From NCBI GenBank assembly GCA_041855735.1, contig JBHAEV010000159.1:1-5440 (forward strand): a stretch of 5,440 bases of DNA, read 5' to 3'. A program made the position numbers and the translations under genes. The notes under the pieces were generated by a model that did no database searches, was not told where the DNA came from, and worked only from the letters and a program-made list of their open reading frames with translations. Source of the DNA: CALALP01 sp041855735 (GTDB lineage: Bacteria > Bacillota > Clostridia > Lachnospirales > Lachnospiraceae). Shown piece after piece: positions 1 through 5,440 of the stretch. The first letter of the stretch is position 1; every line of letters begins with the position of its first letter.

Positions 1-31
1 ATGAAAAAGTCCGGAAATCAAGGGGGATGAT

Positions 32-342
32 ATGAGGTATGTCCTTTTGTTGCGCGGAATAAATGTGGGTGGAAAGAAAACCCGGCAAGAAAAGATGTTT
101 TGTTTTTCTCACAAAACATTGACAAAACCGAAGTTCTTGCATTTGTAAATAATATCGAACTGTATAACGAGATTGTTTATATCGGCAATCTGGCGGTCTA
201 TTGGGGGAAATATGATGAAAGAGAATTCCTTAAGACAACGTACCATAAAAAATTATTAAAGCAAAACTTCTATAAGCAGATAACCATAAGAAATGGCAAT
301 ACATTTGAAAAAATAGCGGAAATTCTTGCCGAGGAAGGATAG
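32..342 (+). pseudogene. DUF1697-family protein, internally deleted and frameshifted
   Basis: The ATG at 32 follows a good Shine-Dalgarno (AGGGGG, 21-26) and reads MRYVLLLRGINVGGKK, the typical conserved start of DUF1697 proteins. That frame then loses similarity and stops at 146-148. The family resemblance resumes in another frame at about 85-91 (RKDVLFFSQNIDKTEV) and runs to the stop at 340-342, through NEIVYIGNLAVYWGKYDE and a C-terminal KQITIRNGNTFEKIAEIL. Family members are about 175-185 residues; here roughly 16 N-terminal and 83 C-terminal residues remain, so about 80 codons are missing and the deletion is not a multiple of three. The junction lies near 74-90. The 3' part could be translated from the TTG at 100 as an 80-residue fragment, but no Shine-Dalgarno supports this. 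The stretch is visibly more AT-rich than the genes that follow. The function of DUF1697 is unknown; the family assignment is by eye. Confidence 0.75.
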
Positions 343-353
343 GGGAATCGAGT

Positions 354-389
354 CGACCGAATGGATAAAAACAACCGAAACGGGAAAGA
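354..389 (+). repeat. 36-bp direct repeat, copy 1 (upstream of araC-family gene)
   Basis: This stretch matches 1479-1514 at 32 of 36 positions without gaps; the mismatches are at 356, 361, 373 and 376. The core is TGGATAAAAAC-(A/G)-AC-(C/T)-GAAACGGGAAAGA. Copy 1 lies 124 bp before the regulator start and 20 nt before a TATGAT hexamer. Its first part could encode R-P-N-G-stop, parallel to the R-P-I-G-stop that ends the regulator in copy 2. It is either a shared regulatory site or a relic of a duplicated gene end. Confidence 0.85.
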
Positions 390-408
390 TTTTTTTTGGA
401 AATCGGGT

Positions 409-414
409 TATGAT
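409..414 (+). promoter_or_regulatory. candidate -10 hexamer for the araC-family gene
   Basis: TATGAT matches the sigma-A -10 consensus at 5 of 6 positions and lies about 100 bp before the regulator start. No recognisable -35 sits 17 nt upstream (386-391 is AAGATT). Repeat copy 1 ends exactly there, as expected if an activator replaces the -35 contact. A single hexamer is weak evidence; the matching spacing at copy 2 raises it slightly. Confidence 0.3.
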
Positions 415-512
415 ATTGCTGTTAGGAATAACGAACGGAAAGAGGGATGGACATTCCTGCTTAAAACGCAGCGATTTTTACACCATGCAGCATTATAAGA
501 CGGGAGACAGAT

Positions 513-1493
513 ATGAATGACGAAGGGCAAAAGGAAGGATCCGGAGCATTGTTTTATGATACCAGAGTACAAACTCTTGTGGAGGATGAATACAGACGGA
601 TTATTCAGATTCGCGGGGAACAGGGTGACGGACTTATGAGTTATTACCTGGTTTTTCCGGGAGTCTTTTTGCTGTTCAACGATTTTCATATGAAACAGAT
701 TGAATCCTGTTTCACTGTCGGCGCAAAAATGCTATGTATTGACCATTGCCGCGAGGGACGAATCGAACAGGAAATTGCAAACGGAGCCTATTTGTATCTG
801 TCATCCGGCGATGTCTTTTTTGATATCAGGAAAAGCGGAGAGCGTCATGTGGAGTTTCCGTCCGGGCACTATCACGGTGTGAGCGTCGTCTTTGATCTGG
901 AAAAGGCAAAAGACGGGATGAGCGCTTATTTGAAGCAATTTCCACTGAATTTGGACGAGTTGAAAAGAAAATACTGTGACGGACGCGTCAATATGGTTTT
1001 GCAGAGGGACTCGGGTTTGGAACGCATTTTTACGGATCTGTATACGGTTCCGTCGCAAATCCGATTGCAATGGTTTCGGGTTAAAATACAGGAATTGCTT
1101 TTGTATCTGACGGCACTGGAAGTTCCCGAAAAACAAACGGAAAGGCCGTATTTTTTCAAAGAATATGCGGAAAAAGCAAAGGCCATACACACGCTGATGA
1201 CGGAAAATCTCTCCGTGCATTTTACATTGGAGGAGCTGTCCGAAAGATTTGATTTTCCGATGACCTCCATGAAGAAAATTTTCAAAGCGATTTACGGAGA
1301 TTCGATTTTCTCGTATATGCGCTCCTACCGGATCAATCAGGCGGCAGCCTTGCTGCGAAATGAAAGACATCGAAGTGTTTTGGAAATCGCAAATGAGATG
1401 GGTTATGAGAGTCCGGGTAAGTTTTCGACCGCGTTTAAGTCCATCATGGGGTGTTCTCCGCTGGCATATCGAAAAAAACGCCCGATTGGATAA
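513..1493 (+). CDS. AraC-family transcriptional regulator
   Basis: This 326-residue protein has a C-terminal AraC/XylS DNA-binding domain. The first helix-turn-helix is at about residues 239-260 (LEELSERFDFPMTSMKKIFK). The second is at about 288-310 (SVLEIANEMGYESPGKFSTA) and is followed by the family signature ending MGCSPLAYRKK. The N-terminal ~225 residues would be the sensor; residues 75-130 look beta-rich and cupin-like, with an H-Y-H cluster at 119-121, but the ligand cannot be read from this. The start is set by GGGAG at 502-506, six bases before the ATG. The gene lies 100 bp upstream of, and in line with, two ABC half-transporters. Regulators in this position, such as YbtA of the yersiniabactin locus, usually control the adjacent transporter, so it is probably a ligand-responsive activator of that pair. 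A 36-bp element lies upstream and again across its own stop codon, which would fit autoregulation. The AraC assignment is firm; the regulon and ligand are inference. Confidence 0.93.
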   Translation: MNDEGQKEGSGALFYDTRVQTLVEDEYRRIIQIRGEQGDGLMSYYLVFPGVFLLFNDFHMKQIESCFTVGAKMLCIDHCREGRIEQEIANGAYLYLSSGDVFFDIRKSGERHVEFPSGHYHGVSVVFDLEKAKDGMSAYLKQFPLNLDELKRKYCDGRVNMVLQRDSGLERIFTDLYTVPSQIRLQWFRVKIQELLLYLTALEVPEKQTERPYFFKEYAEKAKAIHTLMTENLSVHFTLEELSERFDFPMTSMKKIFKAIYGDSIFSYMRSYRINQAAALLRNERHRSVLEIANEMGYESPGKFSTAFKSIMGCSPLAYRKKRPIG

Positions 1494-1514
1494 AAACGAC
1501 TGAAACGGGAAAGA
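1479..1514 (+). repeat. 36-bp direct repeat, copy 2 (araC stop / transporter upstream region)
   Basis: This is the second copy of the element at 354-389. Its first 15 bases are the last codons and TAA stop of the regulator; the rest lies in the spacer before the transporter pair. It ends 79 bp before the first transporter start and 20 nt before a TACATT hexamer, the same offset as in copy 1. Confidence 0.85.
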
Positions 1515-1530
1515 CACAAAGTGAAAAATC

Positions 1531-1539
1531 TGCTACATT
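1531..1539 (+). promoter_or_regulatory. candidate extended -10 for the transporter operon
   Basis: TGCTACATT reads as an extended -10 (TGn followed by TACATT, 4 of 6 to consensus). No good -35 is visible. Repeat copy 2 ends just upstream, where an AraC-type activator would normally contact RNA polymerase. A start site about 7 nt downstream would fall inside the inverted repeat 1541-1571. Evidence is suggestive only. Confidence 0.25.
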
Positions 1540-1540
1540 T

Positions 1541-1571
1541 GGATTGACCGATCTTTGCATTTGGTCAATCC
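1541..1571. promoter_or_regulatory. perfect 9-bp inverted repeat: operator, or weak terminator/attenuator
   Basis: GGATTGACC (1541-1549) and GGTCAATCC (1563-1571) are exact reverse complements separated by 13 bases, with wobble pairs possible on either side. GTTTTAT follows at 1572-1578, so transcripts running on from the regulator could form a terminator-like hairpin ahead of the transporter ribosome binding site. The run of T is short and the loop long for an efficient terminator. If transcription instead starts near 1546, the palindrome would be a DNA operator over the start site. Confidence 0.6.
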
Positions 1572-1580
1572 GTTTTATAT

Positions 1581-1587
1581 AAAGGAG
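1581..1587 (+). promoter_or_regulatory. ribosome binding site of the first ABC gene
   Basis: AAAGGAG lies six bases before the ATG at 1594. It fixes the start there rather than at the in-frame TTG at 1555, which has no Shine-Dalgarno and lies inside the inverted repeat. Confidence 0.85.
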
Positions 1588-1593
1588 AAATCC

Positions 1594-3372
1594 ATGAAAA
1601 AAAGAAATTTGTTTCAAACATTGATGTCCTTTGCAGGCATGTGCAAAGGGAAGATGATATTGGCGGTTCTTTTTGCCGTTCTGAGCGTATTTGGAGGCAT
1701 CATTCCTTTTTTTGCAGTCTATTCGCTGATCGAAGAAATCATGAAGGGAAATCCGGACGCCGGGGCATTGCGGTTTTGGTGCCTGATGTGCGTTGCCGGT
1801 TTTCTCGTCCATGTATCGGCTTATGCCGTTTCCACGACATTTGCGCATATATCCGCCTATACCATTCTGGAGCAAATCCGAATCCAGATGGCAAAAAGAC
1901 TTCTGAATGCCCCTTTGGGAGAAGTGACGGCACACTCCGCCGGACGAATGAAGGATGTGTTTCTGGACAAGGTAAGCACAATCGAATTGCCGCTTGCCCA
2001 TGTCATTCCGGAGGTCGGTGCCGGTTTGATCCTGCCGCTTGCCATGTTTTTTTATCTGATCACGATTGACTGGCGGATGGCTCTTGCAACTTTGGCAACT
2101 CTGCCGCTTTGTATGATGCCGATGACGGATAAAAAGAAGCGCGAGCTGTTTCATGAGAAGTATGCGGCATATATGAAAGCCAATGAGCAGGTAAACAATG
2201 TAATTGTAGAATACATCGAAGGAATCGAGGTTGTAAAAACCTTTCATCAAACCGCTTCCTCCTATGAGAAGTTTGCCGGTGCGGTCAAATCTTTTCGGCA
2301 TTTCACGCTGGACTGGTATCAAAACAGCCGGAAAGGGCTGACGATGCTGGCAAGTGTTCTGCCAAGTACACTGTTGTTTACCGTGCCCATAGGGTTATGG
2401 CTTTTTATCAAAGGATCTTTGTCGGTGTCGGAATTTACCGTCTGCTGTATACTGGCGCTTGGTCTGATTGCGCCGCTGATCAAGTTTACGACCTATGTAA
2501 ATATGGGAAAGACCATCGAATATGCCCTTTTGGCAGCCGATGAGATCCTATCCATGCCGGTACTGCAAGCGGGAAATGCATATGAAATACCGAAGGAATA
2601 CTCCATTTCATTAAAAGATGTTCGATTTTCCTACACGGACGAGAATGGCAAAGAAGTATTGCACGGAATCAATCTGGATATCCGGCAGGGCAAGGTAACC
2701 GCTTTGGTGGGACCGTCCGGAAGCGGGAAAAGTACGATTGCCAGACTGATCGACCGGTTCTGGGATATGAAAGAGGGCAGCATTACCATCGGAAATGTGG
2801 ATGTCAGAAACATTCCCCTCCCGGAGCTTTCGAATATCGTCAGTTTTGTGACGCAGGATAATTTTCTCTTCCACTGTTCCTTAAAAGAAAATATTCGAAT
2901 CGGGAAACAAAATGCCACGGACGATGAGGTGTATGATGCGGCGAAAGCGGCGCAATGTGAGGAGTTTGTCCGTCGATTGGAACATGGATGGGATACTTTG
3001 GCAGGGGAAGCCGGCCGGTTTCTCTCAGGAGGAGAAAAGCAGAGGATCGCACTTGCCAGAGCCATATTAAAAGATGCTCCGATCGTGATTTTGGATGAAG
3101 CCACGGCGTTCACGGATCCGCAAAACGAAGAAAAGATTCAAAAGGCGATCATGCGTCTTTCGAAAGGAAAAACCTTGCTGGTGATCGCACACCGGCTGTC
3201 GACGGTTAAGAATGCGGATCAAATCGCAGTGCTGGAAAAAGGAAATGTGGTCGGACTTGGAACACATGACGAGCTGGTAACAAACTGTCCGTTGTATGAA
3301 CGGCTGTGGCATGCACATACGGGTGCCAAAAAATGGGCCCTGAGTTCAAAACGGGAGGAGAGATATGTTTAA
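1594..3372 (+). CDS. ABC half-transporter, fused permease and ATPase (first of pair)
   Basis: This 592-residue protein has an exporter-type ABC permease domain (about residues 1-310) joined to an ATPase domain (about 335-575). Hydrophobic segments fall near residues 21-46, 56-80, 137-158, 161-178, 254-274 and 278-297, fitting six membrane helices. The ATPase has every expected motif: A-loop Tyr347, Walker A GPSGSGKS (373-380), Q-loop Gln421, signature LSGGEKQR (477-484), Walker B VILDE with catalytic Glu502, and switch His533. The D-loop reads AFTDP (505-509) rather than the common SALD type. The stop overlaps the next start by 8 bp, so the two are almost certainly co-translated and form a heterodimer in the cytoplasmic membrane. 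Such pairs beside an AraC regulator resemble YbtP/YbtQ and IrtA/IrtB, which import iron-siderophore complexes despite the exporter fold. That similarity is inferred from layout and motif style. Drug, peptide or porphyrin export cannot be excluded, and the substrate is unknown. Confidence 0.93.
   Translation: MKKRNLFQTLMSFAGMCKGKMILAVLFAVLSVFGGIIPFFAVYSLIEEIMKGNPDAGALRFWCLMCVAGFLVHVSAYAVSTTFAHISAYTILEQIRIQMAKRLLNAPLGEVTAHSAGRMKDVFLDKVSTIELPLAHVIPEVGAGLILPLAMFFYLITIDWRMALATLATLPLCMMPMTDKKKRELFHEKYAAYMKANEQVNNVIVEYIEGIEVVKTFHQTASSYEKFAGAVKSFRHFTLDWYQNSRKGLTMLASVLPSTLLFTVPIGLWLFIKGSLSVSEFTVCCILALGLIAPLIKFTTYVNMGKTIEYALLAADEILSMPVLQAGNAYEIPKEYSISLKDVRFSYTDENGKEVLHGINLDIRQGKVTALVGPSGSGKSTIARLIDRFWDMKEGSITIGNVDVRNIPLPELSNIVSFVTQDNFLFHCSLKENIRIGKQNATDDEVYDAAKAAQCEEFVRRLEHGWDTLAGEAGRFLSGGEKQRIALARAILKDAPIVILDEATAFTDPQNEEKIQKAIMRLSKGKTLLVIAHRLSTVKNADQIAVLEKGNVVGLGTHDELVTNCPLYERLWHAHTGAKKWALSSKREERYV
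3353..3360 (+). promoter_or_regulatory. ribosome binding site of the second ABC gene, inside the first
   Basis: GGGAGGAG lies within the last codons of the upstream gene, four bases before the ATG at 3365. It supports that start and, with the 8-bp overlap, translational coupling of the pair. The preceding bases AGTTCAAAAC (3343-3352) recur at 5133-5142 before another Shine-Dalgarno. Confidence 0.85.
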
Positions 3373-5131
3373 GATTATTGCAAGAATCATAAAATGGATC
3401 GGACCGTATCAAAAACGCCTGTACCTTGGAACATTGTGTTCGTTTTTTGCAACATGGTTCACCGCCGTTCCCATCGTAACGGCAGCATGGGCGATTGAGC
3501 GCGCGATGGAAAGCTCTTCAAACGGCAGGAGATTACCGGTTTCGTTTGTCTTTACGGCATTTTGCATTATTGCGGTATCGGTTGCACTGAGATATCTTTT
3601 GTCCTATGCGAGGACAGTTCTGCAGGACAGCATCGGGACGGAACGTGCCGCAGAGGAGCGGATTCGCATCGGTGAGATGTTAAAAAGAGTGCCGCTCGGA
3701 TATTTTTCCAAAAACAGTACGGGAGAAATACTCGCGGATTTGACCACGGAATTTTCGCAACTGGAATTAAACGGGATGCACATGATCAATACGGTTTTGA
3801 ACGGCTATGTCAATTTTGCCGCCATTCTTCTTTTTCTGTGTTTTTTCAGCCGATATGCCGCTCTTGCGGCAGTCATCGGTGCATTGATTTCCATATGGGC
3901 TCTTTACGGGATCAACAGACAGAGCAGAAAGAGTTCCCCGATCCATCAAAAAGCTTCCGAATCTCTTTCCGGTGCGGTTTTGCAGTACATTCGCGGAATT
4001 CCGGTCGTAAAAGCGTTCGGGCAGGAAGGTCCTGCCTTTTCGGATATGGAGAATGCTTTTTGCGCCAGTCGGAAAATCAATATTGCCATTGAAAAATCGT
4101 ATATTCCGTGGAATGCAATGCATTTGCTTGCACTGAAATTGACCGCGGTTGCCATTGTATGGATTACGACATGGAATATGGTGCAGGGAAATGTCGGTTT
4201 TTCCTTTTTGCTGATGATGGCCATGTTTGCCTTCTTCATGTTCGGAGGGATTGAGGCTATCAATGATTCCGCGCATGTACTGGGCATGATCGATACGGCA
4301 CTTGACAAGATAGAAACCTTGGAAAAGATGGATTTCATAGATGCAAACGGAAGGGACATTCCGATTCATACCTATGATATTTGCTTTCACGATGTAAGTT
4401 TCGGCTATGATGCGGATAAGACGGTGATCCGTGATGTCAGTTTTACTGCAAAACAGGGAACGACCACTGCGATTGTAGGACCCTCCGGTTCCGGAAAAAC
4501 AACCATCTGCAATCTGATCGCTCGATTTTATGATGTGGATGAAGGAAGCATTTCGGTCGGAGATGTGGATGTAAGAGAATTTACCTGCGATTCGCTGCTG
4601 AAGAACATCAGTATGGTTTTTCAGAATGTGTATCTGTTTAAAGACACGATCAGAAACAATATCAAGTTCGGTAAGAAAAACGCAAGCGAGGAAGAAATCA
4701 TAGAGGCTGCAAAGGCGGCGAGATGTCATGATTTTATCATGGATCTCCCGGACGGTTACGATACCATGATTGGAGAAGGGGGATCAACATTATCCGGAGG
4801 TGAAAAACAGAGAATTTCCATCGCAAGGGCAATTTTGAAAAATGCTCCCATTGTGATACTGGATGAGGCCACTGCAAGCATTGATCCGGAAAATGAACAC
4901 CTGATCCAGCAGGCCATCGCCGAACTGGTGCACAATAAGACGATCATAACGATTGCACACCGTCTGGCAACCATCGAAAATGCGGATCAGATACTGGTGA
5001 TGGATGAGGGGTATTTGAGGCAAAGAGGAACGCATGAGGAATTGCTGCAACAGGAAGGGATTTACAGAGAGTTTATTGAAATAAGAGAACGTGCCGAAAG
5101 GTGGCATATTGAAGGGACTGCCGGCAAATGA
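3365..5131 (+). CDS. ABC half-transporter, fused permease and ATPase (second of pair)
   Basis: This 588-residue protein has the same architecture as its upstream partner. Six likely membrane helices lie near residues 19-43, 56-82, 144-161, 165-182, 252-271 and 278-295. The ATPase domain (about 340-570) has A-loop Tyr348, Walker A GPSGSGKT (372-379), Q-loop Gln420, signature LSGGEKQR (476-483), Walker B VILDE with catalytic Glu501, D-loop ASIDP (504-508) and switch His532. Both subunits therefore keep a full set of catalytic residues, so neither ATP site looks degenerate, unlike heterodimeric exporters of the TM287/288 type. The proteins are related but clearly diverged, which points to an obligate heterodimer rather than a recent duplication. 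There is no fused extra domain (for example the siderophore-interacting domain of IrtA) and no periplasmic-type binding protein nearby. The likely role is movement of a small molecule under control of the upstream AraC regulator; direction and cargo are unresolved. Confidence 0.93.
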   Translation: MFKIIARIIKWIGPYQKRLYLGTLCSFFATWFTAVPIVTAAWAIERAMESSSNGRRLPVSFVFTAFCIIAVSVALRYLLSYARTVLQDSIGTERAAEERIRIGEMLKRVPLGYFSKNSTGEILADLTTEFSQLELNGMHMINTVLNGYVNFAAILLFLCFFSRYAALAAVIGALISIWALYGINRQSRKSSPIHQKASESLSGAVLQYIRGIPVVKAFGQEGPAFSDMENAFCASRKINIAIEKSYIPWNAMHLLALKLTAVAIVWITTWNMVQGNVGFSFLLMMAMFAFFMFGGIEAINDSAHVLGMIDTALDKIETLEKMDFIDANGRDIPIHTYDICFHDVSFGYDADKTVIRDVSFTAKQGTTTAIVGPSGSGKTTICNLIARFYDVDEGSISVGDVDVREFTCDSLLKNISMVFQNVYLFKDTIRNNIKFGKKNASEEEIIEAAKAARCHDFIMDLPDGYDTMIGEGGSTLSGGEKQRISIARAILKNAPIVILDEATASIDPENEHLIQQAIAELVHNKTIITIAHRLATIENADQILVMDEGYLRQRGTHEELLQQEGIYREFIEIRERAERWHIEGTAGK

Positions 5132-5215
5132 CAGTTCAAAACAGGGGAGGCGATGACTCATATCGAGTCAGAAAAATTGTTTCCCTACCGCAGATAAAGC
5201 CTGTTTTTGAGCAGT
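5131..5215 (+). other. possible long stem around the post-operon Shine-Dalgarno
   Basis: Bases 5131-5145 can pair with 5200-5215 apart from one A-A mismatch and one bulged T, with one G-U pair. The left arm includes the first two bases of the GGGGAGG Shine-Dalgarno at 5144-5150. Inside lies a 6-bp inverted repeat, TGACTC (5154-5159) with GAGTCA (5165-5170). This could be a leader-type RNA fold or chance pairing of A-rich and T-rich tracts. No known riboswitch class is recognised. Confidence 0.3.
5153..5197 (+). CDS. possible 14-residue peptide or start of a lost third gene
   Basis: An ATG at 5153 follows GGGGAGG (5144-5150) and reads MTHIESEKLFPYRR before TAA at 5195-5197. The gap from the Shine-Dalgarno to the ATG is only two bases, or five if AGGGG is used. 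The upstream context AGTTCAAAAC plus purine run copies that before the second transporter gene, as if this were once the start of another operon member. The peptide is hydrophilic, has no signal or membrane segment, and matches nothing I recognise. It may be untranslated. Confidence 0.25.
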   Translation: MTHIESEKLFPYRR

Positions 5216-5222
5216 AACGTAA

Positions 5223-5275
5223 AAGAACAGCCATAAAACCGATTCATACCGGTGTTATAGCTGTTCTTCTTTTTT
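5223..5275 (+). terminator. Rho-independent terminator of the transporter operon
   Basis: A 19-position stem pairs 5223-5241 with 5250-5268, with only two mismatches (5232/5259 and 5237/5254). The outer nine pairs are perfect (AAGAACAGC with GCTGTTCTT), the apex has ACCG with CGGT, and the loop is 8 nt. Six T (5270-5275) follow after one C. On the opposite strand the run after the stem is TTTTA, so weaker termination in that direction is possible. It lies 91 bp after the second transporter stop, as expected for the end of the operon. Confidence 0.9.
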
Positions 5276-5440
5276 CAAGTGTCAAAGTCAAGGTCATAAC
5301 ACAAGTGGATATTTTTTTGCAAACCATATAAACTTATCCAGACTCTCATTGACAAACTTCCCTCTGATCGGGGAAGTGGAGAATCTGCTGAAAGAAGCCG
5401 TAGTAAAGGCGACATTTGAAGCACCCCTTCGTCACAACAG
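5276..5440. other. 165 bp after the terminator with no supported gene
   Basis: No RNA gene, promoter or recognisable protein is seen here. One + frame is open from 5223 to the window end and includes LIGEVENLLKEAVVKATFEA (from about 5364). One - frame is also open from the window end to a TGA at 5277-5275, right beside the terminator. Neither has a Shine-Dalgarno or a family I recognise, and both being open over 165 bp is possible by chance. A 7-bp hairpin, ACTTCCC (5356-5362) with GGGAAGT (5371-5377), lies inside. A gene cut by the window edge on either strand cannot be excluded. Confidence 0.3.

Noticed and set aside
1..30. Short frame MKKSGNQGG ending in TGA just before the DUF1697 start, possibly the tail of an upstream gene
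   Set aside because: Only nine codons are visible and nothing identifies an upstream protein; the window edge prevents a call.
119..147. TTGACA at 119-124 as a -35 box
   Set aside because: The hexamer 17 nt downstream is TTTGTA, a poor -10, and the site lies inside the DUF1697 remnant 390 bp before the next gene.
326..520. 64-codon frame between the DUF1697 remnant and the regulator
   Set aside because: It overlaps the regulator start, has no Shine-Dalgarno or recognisable domain, and is explained by the repeat and spacer sequence.
1544..1581. TTGACC or TTGCAT with TATATA (1576-1581) as the transporter promoter
   Set aside because: The spacing is 26 or 15 nt, and transcription would begin within or after the ribosome binding site at 1581-1587.
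1444..2322. Long - strand open frame opposite the regulator end and first transporter
   Set aside because: It is antisense to well-supported domains and its translation shows no family features; it is a shadow of the + strand codon pattern.
3767..4729. 320-codon - strand open frame opposite the second transporter
   Set aside because: It has the same explanation: antisense to a complete ABC protein, rich in His, Arg and Ser, with no recognisable domain.
1..5440. CRISPR array, tRNA, rRNA or insertion-sequence ends
   Set aside because: No regularly spaced repeats, cloverleaf-like segments, transposase motifs or paired terminal inverted repeats were seen.

Overview
The window suggests a Firmicutes genome, most likely a Clostridia-type anaerobe. 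The reasons are moderate GC with AT-rich spacers, strong GGAGG-type ribosome binding sites, and an araC-abc-abc layout that is common in that group. This assignment is inference from gene style, not a database match.

Layout, all on the + strand. Positions 32-342 hold a broken DUF1697-family gene: the conserved start and the C-terminal third survive, but the middle is missing and the two parts lie in different frames. A 170-bp spacer (343-512) follows. It contains one copy of a 36-bp direct repeat and a weak -10-like hexamer. Then come an AraC-family regulator (513-1493), a 100-bp spacer with a perfect 9-bp inverted repeat, and two full-length exporter-fold ABC half-transporters (1594-3372 and 3365-5131) that overlap by 8 bp. 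The 309 bp after the second transporter (5132-5440) hold a 14-codon frame behind a strong Shine-Dalgarno sequence, a possible long stem, a convincing Rho-independent terminator (5223-5275), and 165 bp with no gene I can support.

Working model: the AraC-type protein senses a ligand and controls a heterodimeric ABC half-transporter pair, in the style of YbtA with YbtP/YbtQ or of IrtA/IrtB. Both ATPase domains look catalytically complete. No substrate-binding protein and no biosynthetic gene lies in the window, so the cargo cannot be read from the sequence; siderophore or metal-chelate uptake is the leading guess and export is the alternative.

The most interesting non-coding signal is the 36-bp repeat (32 of 36 identical). 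It occurs once upstream of the regulator and once at the regulator's stop codon, upstream of the transporter pair. Each copy lies exactly 20 nt before a -10-like hexamer. It may be a shared operator for the AraC protein, or a relic of a duplicated araC 3' end.
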